Assembly: GCA_910585465.1 (NCBI GenBank)
Contig: CAJUEW010000005.1
Coordinates: forward strand, 8,808 to 72,807
From: an uncultured Lachnospiraceae bacterium
GTDB lineage: Bacteria > Bacillota > Clostridia > Lachnospirales > Lachnospiraceae
Length of the DNA stretch: 64,000 nucleotides
Direction: 5' to 3'
A program made the position numbers and the translations under genes. Of the stretch, positions 24,509 through 32,923 are shown one piece after another. How positions within the stretch are numbered: the stretch's first letter is position 1; every line of letters starts with the position of its first letter. The notes under the pieces are model-generated. The model had not been told where the DNA came from. It did no database searches and saw only the letters and a program-made list of their open reading frames with translations.

Positions 24509-25387
24509 ATGGATATCAATTACGAATTATATAAAGTATTTTACTATGTGGCGGTTTCCTTAAGTTTTTCAGAGGCATCCAAGAAGCTTTATATCTCCCA
24601 GTCAGCTGTCAGCCAGTCTGTCAAAGTGCTGGAAAAGAAACTGAATCAGACTCTTTTCATCCGCAGCACGAAAAAGGTTCAGCTTACTCCGGAAGGAGAG
24701 ATCCTGCTCCGTCATGTGGAGCCTGCCGTAAATCTGCTCCGGCGGGGAGAAACACAGATTCTGGAATCCAACACTTTGAGGGGAGGTCAGCTTCGGATCG
24801 GTGCCAGCGACACTATCTGCCGGTATTTCCTCGTTCCCTACCTGAACCGTTTTCACAAGCAGTACCCTAATATTCATATTAAGGTCACAAACCAGACCTC
24901 GATCAAATGTGTGGATCTTCTGGAGAACGATACTGTGGATCTTATATTTACCAACTACCCAAACTCCCGGCTGGGGCATGGCTTCCATATCCAGCCAATT
25001 AAAGATTTTTACGATCTCTTCATTGCCAGCCGGAACTATTACCAGGAGCTGGAGCATCGGTCTTTGTCCTTTAAGGACCTTCTGGAGTATCCGATTTTGA
25101 TGCTGGACCGCAACAGCACTACCAGTGAATTTGTTCATGCCCTGTTCCAGCAGCACCAGCTGGAGCTGGTACCGGAGATTGAATTAAGCTCCAATGATCT
25201 TCTGCTGGATCTGGCAGACATTGGTCTGGGCATTGCTTTTGTACCGGACTTCTGTATGGCCCGAAGCTCCGAAGATCTGTTCCGCATACAACTGAAAACC
25301 GAACTTCCGGCACGCCAGCTTGCCATTGTATACAAGGAGCATATTCCTGTCAGCAATGCCGCAAGGCAGTTTATCGGATATTTTTAG
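24509..25387 (+). CDS. LysR-type transcriptional regulator
   Basis: A 292-residue regulator: winged helix-turn-helix at residues 5-64 (FSEASKKLYISQSAVSQSVK) and a periplasmic-binding-like effector domain from about 90. The ligand is unknown. There is no divergent target gene; DUF1294 lies upstream on the same strand and the helicase converges, overlapping the 3' end by 17 nt. The ribosome binding site is weak (AAGGGG at a 10-nt distance). Confidence 0.9.
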   Translation: MDINYELYKVFYYVAVSLSFSEASKKLYISQSAVSQSVKVLEKKLNQTLFIRSTKKVQLTPEGEILLRHVEPAVNLLRRGETQILESNTLRGGQLRIGASDTICRYFLVPYLNRFHKQYPNIHIKVTNQTSIKCVDLLENDTVDLIFTNYPNSRLGHGFHIQPIKDFYDLFIASRNYYQELEHRSLSFKDLLEYPILMLDRNSTTSEFVHALFQQHQLELVPEIELSSNDLLLDLADIGLGIAFVPDFCMARSSEDLFRIQLKTELPARQLAIVYKEHIPVSNAARQFIGYF

Positions 25388-27725
25388 CCCAGAAACTCTC
25401 CAAATAACCCGAAAGTGAGTCAAGCCTGCAGCATTCATACTGTTCCCATTCTCTTGGGAACAGTTTTCTGTATACACTGCTCATAAAACGCTCATCCAGC
25501 AGAAGAATCACTCCCCGGTCCTTATCCGTCCGTATGACTCTGCCTGCTGCCTGCTGCACTTTATTCATTCCCGGATACAGATAAGCATAGGCAAATCCAT
25601 CCATTCCTTCCCGGTCAAAAAACTCCTTCAAAATTTCTCTTTCCCGGCATACCTGAGGCAGACCGGTTCCTATCACAAGCACACCTATTAGTCTGTCATT
25701 TGCCAGATCAATTCCCTCTGAAAAAACACCTCCCATAACACAGAAGGCTGCAAGACTTACTTCCCTCTTTTCCTCAAACTGCGCAAGAAACCTTTCCTTC
25801 TCTTCCTCATCCATCCCGGAGGCCTGACGGACGCACACAATATCGCTGCATGGACTGCATTTTTCATATACCTCCTCCAGCATCTGGTAGGACGGAAAAA
25901 AAATCAAATAGTTGCCTTTGCGGCTCTGTACTGTCCGGCAAATATAGTCCGCTATCCTTCTGTATTCCCGCTCTCCGCGCCTTGTATACCGACTGCTTAC
26001 ATCTGTCCCGATCAAAAGCAGACGTTTCCTCTGGTCAAAAGGAGAACGGGCATATACTGCATAGTCCTCCAGATCTCCGGTCAGAAGCGCTTTGTAGTAA
26101 TTAACCGGCAGCAGCGTGGCAGAAAAAAATATGGTGCTCAATCCCTTATCCAGACAAAGCCGCAGGCTGGCTGCCGGACACACACAATACAAGTGCAGCC
26201 AGAATCTGTTGTCTTCTTTCAACTCCGTATAAATCTCATAATTCTCATCCAGCCGATCGCAGATATTCAGAAAATTCCTAATGTTAAAATAGAAATCCGT
26301 CAAAGCCTTTCTAAGCTCCTCCTGCTCTTGTATTTCCAGAAACTTATCCAGCTCTGAAACCAGGTGCATCAGATGGAGCGTAAATCCGCCTGCCTGCTCA
26401 AGTCTCTGACAGCCGCCCTCGCACTCCCTCTTCAATGTCAGAAGATACTGATTGCACCGCTCCAGCGCCTGAGTTAAAGAATGGCTTCTGCCCCGCACCA
26501 GACGCTTTGCCTCCAGAAAATCTTCCTTACAAAGAGCAGCGCTGTACATCGTCCTGCCGCGCTCCACCAGGTTGTGCGCCTCATCCACGAGAAACAAGTA
26601 CTCTCCTTTTACACCCTCTCCAAAAAACCGCTTCAGATAAACATTTGGATCAAAGACATAATTATAATCACAGATCACCACATCTACCCAGAGCGCAAGA
26701 TCCAAATTCAGTTCAAAGGGGCAGACCCGGTGCTTATGCGCCTGCTCCAAAATCACCTCTCTTGTGCAGGAATCAGGTCCATTGGTCCACAGGTCATAAA
26801 CCGCATCGTTAATTCTGTCAAAATGCCCTTTTGCATAAGGACAATGATCCGGATTACACTCTATTTCTCCGCAAATACACAGCTTTTCCTTGGCAGTCAG
26901 AATCAGGGATTTTACGCGCATATTCTGTTTCCGCAAAATATCCAGAGCATCCGCAGCCACTGTTCTTGTGATTGTACGTGCAGTCAGATAGAATATTTTA
27001 TCGCTCAGCCCCTCTCCCATGGATTTCAGGGACGGAAACAGCGTGGATAAGGTTTTTCCCACACCGGTAGGGGCCTGAATAAAAATACGTTTTTTCCGGA
27101 GAATCGTCTTATAGACGCTGACTGCCAGTTCCTTCTGCCCCTCCCGGTATTTATAAGGAAATTCCAGTCTTTGAAGAGATGCTTTCCGCCAAGCCTTCCA
27201 GTCATGCTCATAAGATACCCATTTCTTGTACATATCCATCAGCCCATAAAACCAGTTTTTCAGCTCCTCGTAAGTATAATCTTCCGTAAAATATTCGGTC
27301 TCCTCTGTATCCAGATTGACATAGATCATCCGGGCGCGGATTTTCTTTAAGTGTTTCTGCTCCGCGTAAATATACGCATAGCATTTTGCCTGCGCCAAAT
27401 GAACAGGCACAGCGACATCCATCTGCCGTACATCCCGGTAGGTTCCTTTAATTTCATCCACGGTCACAATATCGTCCTCTGTCCAGATCCCGTCTGCACG
27501 GCCTTCCACACTGACACAAAGGGTATCTAATTCCACAAGCAGCTTCAGCACCACCTCAGCCTCATACATGGGGCCCATACGCCCCTGTATTTTCCTGTGA
27601 AGACGGCTCCCAGCCTGCATTGCCTCCGCTTCCCTGCGGCCGCTGTACCGATTGTCCAGGTCGCCGCTTTGCAGCAGAAATTCCACCAGATTCCGGACCG
27701 ATATCCGGATGCTTGTCTGTTCCAT
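25371..27725 (-). CDS. RecB-like nuclease fused to XPD/DinG-type DNA helicase
   Basis: A 784-residue fusion. The N-terminal 130 residues carry a PD-(D/E)xK nuclease core of the RecB/Cas4 type: Asp78 (GRADGI), Glu91 and Lys93 (VDEIKG), and Gln112 in the AQAKCYAYIY helix. The rest is a superfamily 2 helicase: Walker A APTGVGKT (218-225), a Cys set (283, 285, 290, 295 and CPFEL) expected to hold the XPD/DinG Fe-S cluster, the DEAH box VDEAHNLVERG, and C-terminal motif QAAGRVIRTDKDRG. It probably unwinds and processes branched or damaged DNA. I start at ATG 27725 because GAGGT lies 6 nt before it; ATG 27731 is the alternative. No LexA box was seen upstream. Confidence 0.88.
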   Translation of the reverse strand: MEQTSIRISVRNLVEFLLQSGDLDNRYSGRREAEAMQAGSRLHRKIQGRMGPMYEAEVVLKLLVELDTLCVSVEGRADGIWTEDDIVTVDEIKGTYRDVRQMDVAVPVHLAQAKCYAYIYAEQKHLKKIRARMIYVNLDTEETEYFTEDYTYEELKNWFYGLMDMYKKWVSYEHDWKAWRKASLQRLEFPYKYREGQKELAVSVYKTILRKKRIFIQAPTGVGKTLSTLFPSLKSMGEGLSDKIFYLTARTITRTVAADALDILRKQNMRVKSLILTAKEKLCICGEIECNPDHCPYAKGHFDRINDAVYDLWTNGPDSCTREVILEQAHKHRVCPFELNLDLALWVDVVICDYNYVFDPNVYLKRFFGEGVKGEYLFLVDEAHNLVERGRTMYSAALCKEDFLEAKRLVRGRSHSLTQALERCNQYLLTLKRECEGGCQRLEQAGGFTLHLMHLVSELDKFLEIQEQEELRKALTDFYFNIRNFLNICDRLDENYEIYTELKEDNRFWLHLYCVCPAASLRLCLDKGLSTIFFSATLLPVNYYKALLTGDLEDYAVYARSPFDQRKRLLLIGTDVSSRYTRRGEREYRRIADYICRTVQSRKGNYLIFFPSYQMLEEVYEKCSPCSDIVCVRQASGMDEEEKERFLAQFEEKREVSLAAFCVMGGVFSEGIDLANDRLIGVLVIGTGLPQVCREREILKEFFDREGMDGFAYAYLYPGMNKVQQAAGRVIRTDKDRGVILLLDERFMSSVYRKLFPREWEQYECCRLDSLSGYLESFWAKNIR

Positions 27726-27805
27726 AGTCATACCTCACTGCATTTATCATAGCAGATTCACAGATCGTATGCCAGATGTTTCTGCCGGTTACATTCTCAT
27801 AATAG

Positions 27806-27838
27806 AAAAGACAGTTCCGGGAAAGGGAACTGCCTTTT
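27806..27838 (-). terminator. Terminator of the HPr-like gene
   Basis: AAAAGACAGTTCC (27806-27818) pairs with GGAACTGCCTTTT (27826-27838) with one mismatch. On the minus strand it is followed by TTTTCTATT. A second, weaker dyad (TATACTCTT 27859-27867, AAGAGTATA 27873-27881) lies nearer the stop. Confidence 0.75.
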
Positions 27839-27908
27839 AGGGGGTATAATAGGGGGTTTATACTCTTTTCTGAAGAGTATATTTATACAAAAATGGGAAT
27901 TTAACAAA

Positions 27909-28133
27909 TTAAGCAACTGCATACTTTTGTAAAAAGTTTTCAAACTGAAGGCTTTCACCATAGCATCTTACTGTCAGAATATTATTCAGATCCATACCCA
28001 TCACGCCAAGAATAGATTTTGCGTCAATCAGAATTCTGTTATAATTCAAGTCAATATCAAAGTCACATTCTGTTGCAGCTTTTACAAAATCAATTACATC
28101 ATCGACACCTAATTTAATTTTTGTTTCTCTCAT
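27909..28133 (-). CDS. HPr-like protein lacking the active-site histidine
   Basis: A 74-residue protein with the HPr fold pattern. The Ser46 region is kept: Ser40 in KSILGVMGMDL matches KSIMGVMSL of HPr. The His15 loop (GIHARPA in HPr) is GVDDVID, so it cannot carry PEP-derived phosphate on His. AAAGGAGCG lies 9 nt before ATG 28133, and the upstream promoter is near-perfect, so the gene should be strongly expressed. By analogy with Crh of Bacillus, which also lacks His15, it may act only through Ser phosphorylation or protein contacts; this is inference. It is also shorter at the C-terminus than HPr. Confidence 0.82.
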   Translation of the reverse strand: MRETKIKLGVDDVIDFVKAATECDFDIDLNYNRILIDAKSILGVMGMDLNNILTVRCYGESLQFENFLQKYAVA

Positions 28134-28218
28134 GATATTCACGCTCCTTTGAATTAAGAATACGTTTGGTTGCAACTTTTTTGTTTTTTGTTTCTTTGGT
28201 TTCTTACTTGTGACCCTC

Positions 28219-28246
28219 ATTATACTCAACATCAAATCCTTGTCAA
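28219..28246 (-). promoter_or_regulatory. Consensus promoter of the HPr-like gene
   Basis: Minus strand: -35 TTGACA (28241-28246), 16-bp spacer, -10 TATAAT (28219-28224). Both hexamers match consensus. The leader is about 80 nt, A-rich and without clear structure. The rest of 28134-28417 is AT-rich with no gene. Confidence 0.8.
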
Positions 28247-28417
28247 ATTTTATTTTCTTTATATTTTGCTAAGTCTTCTGTGCAGGATAAATAAATTCCG
28301 GCAGGATTTTATATTTTATTTAAGAAAAATTGACAGAACAGAAAAAATCTGCTTTCTTTTATTTTATTTTCTTTTTTCTCTATAAACGTATAAAAGGCCT
28401 TGTACTTTTTGCATTTT

Positions 28418-29215
28418 TTACAAATTTTTTCCTTGGGCGGATGTTTTTGTTTCAGAAAATTCATTCATAAAGGCACGGAATTTTTTCGGCAGCACAGACA
28501 TCTGAAGCTTTCTGTTTACTCTCGCTTCCACGGCGATCACTTTATGAAAGCTTCTCCACAAAGCCTCAAATCCGGCCTCCTCCCCGGAGCTCTGAAGCTT
28601 GAGAAAACTTTCCCCATCCACCTCTTCCAAAAGGAAATATCCTCTGCCTCTGGAATGAACGGCCGCTTTCCCCCTGCGCCTGTCATAGATGATCCAGTTT
28701 TCCATCGGAAGCCTGTCCGCAAAATGGGGGGCAATCAGAGATAAAACATCTGCCTCTGCATCAATCTCCGATAAAAGCACTCCGTTTTCCAGCTCCCGAA
28801 AACGCACAAATCCGGTATACTGATGAGCCATATGCCATGCCCTTCTTCTAAGCTCAAATACCAGACGGACATCCGGCTGGGTCAGCATACTGCTGATCAA
28901 AGTACCGTCCGGCAGATGAAGCCCCAATACAATCATCCGATAGATTGCGTCCGCCTTTTTGTCATGAACACAGGCAGCCGCATAGGCTATCATATCAAAA
29001 GCCTCCTCCCCCAGACGACTTTTTACGGTTCTTATTACCTTCTCTGCCTTTTCAATATCCGGTTCTGTCCATACATACTCGCAGAAAAGCTCCATTGTCT
29101 TATTACAAGCCGTCTCCAGCCGCACATTCTTATGTCCGATACGGCTGTCCCAGGCATCATACACACCGGTCATAATACCGGTCAGAGTATCTTCACACTG
29201 AAAAACGCGGATCAT
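28418..29215 (-). CDS. DUF4130 / TIGR03915 putative DNA repair protein
   Basis: A 265-residue protein of the TIGR03915 family, always seen next to the TIGR03916 radical SAM protein. It begins MIRVFQCEDTLTGIMTGVYDAW, and its ATG lies inside the last codons of the radical SAM gene (23-nt overlap), which fixes the start and implies coupled translation. The middle has the motif LRRRAWHMAHQYTGFVRFRE and the C-terminal part PHFADRLPMENWIIYDRRR. In some proteobacteria this domain is fused to a uracil-DNA-glycosylase-like domain, the main hint at a DNA-lesion role. No catalytic residues are established. Shared promoter with two LexA boxes. Confidence 0.88.
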   Translation of the reverse strand: MIRVFQCEDTLTGIMTGVYDAWDSRIGHKNVRLETACNKTMELFCEYVWTEPDIEKAEKVIRTVKSRLGEEAFDMIAYAAACVHDKKADAIYRMIVLGLHLPDGTLISSMLTQPDVRLVFELRRRAWHMAHQYTGFVRFRELENGVLLSEIDAEADVLSLIAPHFADRLPMENWIIYDRRRGKAAVHSRGRGYFLLEEVDGESFLKLQSSGEEAGFEALWRSFHKVIAVEARVNRKLQMSVLPKKFRAFMNEFSETKTSAQGKNL

Positions 29216-30500
29216 CAAATAATGACAGCTGCTCATAGGCAGGCTCCTGCTTAACTCCCGACGGCAGCTTCTCCTTTCCATCCAGAATATTCCGAAGGAT
29301 ATAGTCCTCCTGAAGCTTTACGGGATACATCTGTTTTCCCCCGCAGGTAATAAAATAAACTGCCCGCTTCAGAACCACTCCCATCTTTTTAAGAGACGAA
29401 TAATCCAGAGAGCCTAATCTTCTCGCTTTCACAATCCGCCCGGCAGAGCGGTATCCAATGCCCGGAACCCTAAGCAGCGTATAATAATCCGCCCTCATGA
29501 CTTCCACCGGAAACTGCTCCAGATGGCGAAGTGCCCAATCACATTTAGGATCCAGAAACACATTAAAATCCGGTCTGTCCTCCGACAAAAGCTCCTCTGT
29601 CTCAAACCCGTAATAGCGCAGCAGCCAGTCTGCCTGATAGAGCCGGTGTTCCCGAAGCAGCGGAGGCCCGCCCGGCAGGGCAGGTAAAAGACTGTCATCA
29701 TTTACACGGATAAAGGCAGAGTAAAACACTCTTTTCAGTTCATATTTTTTATACATATGCTCCGCCACCTTCATAATTTGAAAATCGTTTTCCCTCGTTG
29801 CACCGATAATCATCTGTGTTGACTGACCTGCAGGAACAAACCGGGGTGCATGCCGGTAGACAGTCAGCTCCTTTTTATTCTGATTCCTCATCTGCTGCAC
29901 CTGCTGTATAGGGGCCAGCATCCCGGAGCGCTTTTTCTGCGGCGCCAGCATCTGCAGACCTTCCGCGGTAGGAAGCTCCAAATTCACACTCATACGGTCT
30001 GCCAGATACCCCGTTCTTTCCACCAGCTCCGGAGCGGCCCCTGGAATTGCCTTTACATGGATATATCCCTGGAACTGGTATTCATGGCGAAGCTTGCGGA
30101 GTGTCTGATACAACAGCTCCATTGTAAAATCAGGGCTTCGGATAATTCCTGAGCTTAAAAACAATCCTTCTATATAGTTTCTCCTGTAAAAGCCTACTGT
30201 CAGATCGCATATTTCCTGAGGGGTAAAAGAGGCCCGGGGAATGTCATTGCTTCTCCGGTTCATGCAGTATCTGCAGTCATAAATGCATTCATTGGTAAAC
30301 AAAATCTTTAAAAGCGAAATGCACCGTCCGTCCGCACTGAAGCTGTGGCAGATACCCGGGGCTGTGCAGTTCCCCAGCCCTTCTCCATCGTTTTTCCTGT
30401 CTACTCCGCTGGAGGTACACGCCACATCATATTTAGCCGCATCTGCCAGAACCTCCAGCTTTTTCTGCAAATCCATTTCCTGTTCTATCCGATATTCCAT
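29193..30500 (-). CDS. TIGR03916 putative DNA modification/repair radical SAM protein
   Basis: A 435-residue radical SAM protein. The cluster motif is Cys72-x3-Cys76-x2-Cys79 (CIYDCRYC). Four further Cys at about 28, 45, 51 and 60 (ACTSSG, NCTAPGICHS, GRCISLLKIL) are family-typical and could hold another cluster. The C-terminal part has a helix-hairpin-helix DNA-binding motif, LLRVPGIGYRSAGRIVKAR, which supports action on DNA. ATG 30500 follows GGAAG. It is the first gene of a two-gene operon with the DUF4130 protein. The promoter holds two LexA-like boxes, so it is likely DNA-damage inducible. The reaction is unknown. Confidence 0.9.
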   Translation of the reverse strand: MEYRIEQEMDLQKKLEVLADAAKYDVACTSSGVDRKNDGEGLGNCTAPGICHSFSADGRCISLLKILFTNECIYDCRYCMNRRSNDIPRASFTPQEICDLTVGFYRRNYIEGLFLSSGIIRSPDFTMELLYQTLRKLRHEYQFQGYIHVKAIPGAAPELVERTGYLADRMSVNLELPTAEGLQMLAPQKKRSGMLAPIQQVQQMRNQNKKELTVYRHAPRFVPAGQSTQMIIGATRENDFQIMKVAEHMYKKYELKRVFYSAFIRVNDDSLLPALPGGPPLLREHRLYQADWLLRYYGFETEELLSEDRPDFNVFLDPKCDWALRHLEQFPVEVMRADYYTLLRVPGIGYRSAGRIVKARRLGSLDYSSLKKMGVVLKRAVYFITCGGKQMYPVKLQEDYILRNILDGKEKLPSGVKQEPAYEQLSLFDDPRFSV

Positions 30501-30519
30501 CACTGTATCTTCCTTTCGA

Positions 30520-30563
30520 CGAACGTTTGTTTTTATTATACTGAACTTATGTTCTTTTGTAAA
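30520..30563 (-). promoter_or_regulatory. Promoter with two LexA (DinR) boxes, radical SAM repair operon
   Basis: Minus strand: -35 TTTACA (30558-30563), 17-bp spacer, -10 TATAAT (30535-30540). One GAAC-N4-GTTC box (30542-30555) lies within the spacer between the hexamers. A second, CGAAC-N4-GTT with a degenerate right end (30520-30533), lies just downstream of the -10. Both fit the Gram-positive LexA consensus CGAAC-N4-GTTCG, and the placement would block RNA polymerase. Confidence 0.8.
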
Positions 30564-30619
30564 GTCCTACTTTAAAGGAAATTTATTACAGCCTGGTTTC
30601 AGCAAAGGATTTCCGGCTC

Positions 30620-30649
30620 CGGACCTGACCTGAAAGGAGCGCAGGTCCG
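30620..30649. other. Inverted repeat upstream of sodC-like gene
   Basis: CGGACCTG (30620-30627) and CAGGTCCG (30642-30649) form a perfect 8-bp dyad about 45 nt before the SOD gene start. It could be a hairpin in its leader, an operator, or a terminator remnant. Confidence 0.35.
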
Positions 30650-30695
30650 CCGTTTCTGCATATACTAAGAGAGAAAACAAGAATGAGGTACATCC

Positions 30696-31190
30696 ATGTA
30701 TCAGCCAACACCTGCCGACACTTTTCTCTATCTTCTGAACAATAGACAGCCCCGGGCCATTGCCTGGATACAGGGAAACGCTTCTCAGCCACAGCTTGCC
30801 GGTTCTGTAAAATTTTATGAAACATCTTATGGGGGAGTTCTTGTGGAAGCGGAAATCTTTGGTCTGCCTGATATTAATATGCCAGGTTCCAGCGATTACT
30901 ATGCCATGCATATTCATGAATCCGGAAACTGTGCAAGACCCTTTGATCAGACCGGAGGACACTATAACCCCGGCAATATGCCTCACCCGCAGCATGCAGG
31001 CGATATGCCGCCGCTTCTCGGAAATCAGGGCTACGCCTACCAGGTATTCTATGACAAACGTTTCTCTATTGATGAGATCATCGGGCGCTCGGTTATTATT
31101 CACAGCCACGCGGATGACTTTGCAAGCCAGCCTTCCGGAAATTCCGGTGATAAAATCGGGTGCGGAACTATCAGATTTATGGTACACTAG
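30696..31190 (+). CDS. Cu/Zn superoxide dismutase-like protein, cytosolic
   Basis: A 164-residue protein of the Cu/Zn SOD fold. All metal ligands appear present: His72 and His74 (AMHIHESGNC), His89, His97, His100 and Asp103 (GGHYNPGNMPHPQHAGDMP), and a C-terminal His in VIIHSHADDF. Cys79 and the Cys of KIGCGTI can form the conserved disulfide. Unlike most bacterial SodC proteins there is no signal peptide or lipobox, so the protein is predicted cytosolic. GAGGT precedes the ATG by 7 nt. The YdcF-like gene follows on the same strand. Enzyme activity in an anaerobe is not proven by sequence. Confidence 0.88.
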   Translation: MYQPTPADTFLYLLNNRQPRAIAWIQGNASQPQLAGSVKFYETSYGGVLVEAEIFGLPDINMPGSSDYYAMHIHESGNCARPFDQTGGHYNPGNMPHPQHAGDMPPLLGNQGYAYQVFYDKRFSIDEIIGRSVIIHSHADDFASQPSGNSGDKIGCGTIRFMVH

Positions 31191-31267
31191 CATTATACTT
31201 TGAAATGACGGCAGAAGCCATGTCCGGCCGTTTTACCCGGCAGACTGCCTGCGGAAAGGAATTACAA

Positions 31268-32002
31268 ATGTCTCTATTATGTACGATTGCCGGCATTTTT
31301 TGCCTCGTTTATTTTTTTCTGCTTCTTCTGTACAGCGGGTTTACCTCCGCCTTTTATCTGATCTGGCCTCTCCTGGCAGCCGGATTCTTTACTGCAGGAT
31401 GGCTCTTTAGAATCCGCTTCTGGCAGCATCTTCCGTCCGCGCTGCGGATTGGGTTTATTCTTTTATTCTCTGTCTGCCTGATCTTCTTTCTCAGTGTGGA
31501 AGCAATGATTCTGAAGGGTTCCCTGCAGATGCCTGCAGACACTCAGGACTATGTCATCGTACTGGGCGCTCATGTACGGGAAAGCGGCCCCAGCAAGGCG
31601 CTTGCCCTGCGGCTTGACAAGGCTCTGGAATATGCTTCCGAGCATCCCTCCGCCATCCTCATTGTCTCCGGCGGTCAGGGCAGCAACGAGCCTTGCACCG
31701 AAAGCTCTGCCATGAAAAAATATCTGACAGATCGGGGTGTTCCCGAAAACCGGGTGCTGGAGGAAAATCGCTCCACAAACACACGGGAAAACCTGATATT
31801 CTCAAAAGAGCTTCTTCCCAAAGATGTATCTGTCGGAATCATCAGCAATGGCTTCCATATCTGCCGCGCCCTGCATCTGGCAAAAGCTCTTGGATATAAC
31901 AATGTCAGCGGCATCCCGGCCAAAAGTGATCTGGCCACTCAGCCGACGAATCTTTTAAGAGAATTTTTCGCTGTCGTAAAGGATTTCTGGATCATACGAT
32001 AG
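31268..32002 (+). CDS. YdcF-like DUF218 membrane protein
   Basis: A 244-residue protein with about three N-terminal membrane helices (residues 1-95) and a DUF218 domain: DYVIVLGAHVRESGPS, ILIVSGGQGSNEPCTESSAM, RSTNTRENLIFS and ISNGFHICRALHLA. The family includes SanA, ElyC and YdcF, linked to envelope integrity and lipid-carrier metabolism. AAAGGAA lies before ATG 31268; an open frame upstream has no site. It follows the SOD gene by 77 nt and ends at a strong terminator. Confidence 0.88.
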   Translation: MSLLCTIAGIFCLVYFFLLLLYSGFTSAFYLIWPLLAAGFFTAGWLFRIRFWQHLPSALRIGFILLFSVCLIFFLSVEAMILKGSLQMPADTQDYVIVLGAHVRESGPSKALALRLDKALEYASEHPSAILIVSGGQGSNEPCTESSAMKKYLTDRGVPENRVLEENRSTNTRENLIFSKELLPKDVSVGIISNGFHICRALHLAKALGYNNVSGIPAKSDLATQPTNLLREFFAVVKDFWIIR

Positions 32003-32009
32003 ACATAAA

Positions 32010-32049
32010 AATGACAGCCGTCCGGGCAAGCGTCCAGATGGCTGTCATT
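32010..32049. terminator. Bidirectional terminator between YdcF-like gene and mrp
   Basis: AATGACAGCC (32010-32019) and GGCTGTCATT (32040-32049) form a 10-bp perfect stem with inner pairing, followed on the plus strand by ATTTTTT and preceded by AAAA for the minus strand. Confidence 0.85.
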
Positions 32050-32061
32050 ATTTTTTAGAGA

Positions 32062-32895
32062 TTACAGAAACATCAGTCGATTTTCTGCAGCAGTCAGATA
32101 GTCATTCTCTGCCTCATGGAAGGAACCATCCGCCAGCTCTGCCAGTTTTGTGTCAATGGGCATCTTACCCAACACCGGAAGATTCAGTTCTTCCGCCAGC
32201 GCGTCAATTCCGCTCTCGCCGAAAATGCGGAATTCTTTTCCGCAGTCCGGACAGACAACATAGCTGTAATTTTCCACCAGGCCAAGCACCGGAATATTCA
32301 TGCTTCCAGCCATATTCAGAGCCTTCTTCACAATCAGACGCACCAGCTCCTGAGGGGAGGTAACCATAATAATACCCTCCACCGGAACAGACTGAAAAAC
32401 AGTCAGAGGCACATCACCCGTTCCCGGCGGCATATCCACAAACAGATAATCCAGTTCCCCCCATGCCACATCGCTCCAGAACTGCTTCACCATGTTGGCG
32501 AGAATCGGTCCCCTCCAGATCACCGGGGATTCTTCGTCCGGAAGCAGCAGATTAATAGACATAACCCGAATGCCATTGCCTGTATATATGGGCTGGATAC
32601 ATTCATCCGCCATTCCTGCAGGGCCATGCAGACCGTACATCTTAGGAATAGACGGACCTGTAATATCTGCGTCCAGAATACCTACCGAGTATCCCTGGGA
32701 AGCCATCTGGTTTGCCAGGGAAGCCGTAACCATGGATTTACCGACACCGCCCTTTCCGCTGACAACGCCTATCACATGTTTAATGTTGGAATATGGGTTC
32801 TGTTCCACCAGCATACTCTTTGGGTTTTCTTTGCTTGGACAGCCTTCACAGCTCTCCCTGGTACAGCTTGTGCTGCTGCATTCTTTTTCTGCCAT
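32062..32895 (-). CDS. Mrp/NBP35 family Fe-S cluster carrier ATPase
   Basis: A 277-residue P-loop ATPase with the deviant Walker A GKGGVGKS (residues 48-55 region), switch motif DADITGPSIPKM and the CxxC near the C-terminus (VVCPDCGKEF) that binds a bridging cluster. The N-terminus adds Cys at 6, 11, 16 and 19 (SCTRESCEGCPS), like the extra-cluster type of NBP35. ATG 32895 has GAGAGGT upstream. It starts 28 nt after the DUF1653 gene and is probably co-transcribed with it. Likely clients include the Fe-S proteins of this region, but that is only inference. Confidence 0.9.
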   Translation of the reverse strand: MAEKECSSTSCTRESCEGCPSKENPKSMLVEQNPYSNIKHVIGVVSGKGGVGKSMVTASLANQMASQGYSVGILDADITGPSIPKMYGLHGPAGMADECIQPIYTGNGIRVMSINLLLPDEESPVIWRGPILANMVKQFWSDVAWGELDYLFVDMPPGTGDVPLTVFQSVPVEGIIMVTSPQELVRLIVKKALNMAGSMNIPVLGLVENYSYVVCPDCGKEFRIFGESGIDALAEELNLPVLGKMPIDTKLAELADGSFHEAENDYLTAAENRLMFL

Positions 32896-32923
32896 ATGCA
32901 AAATACCTCTCTTTATCTTTTTC

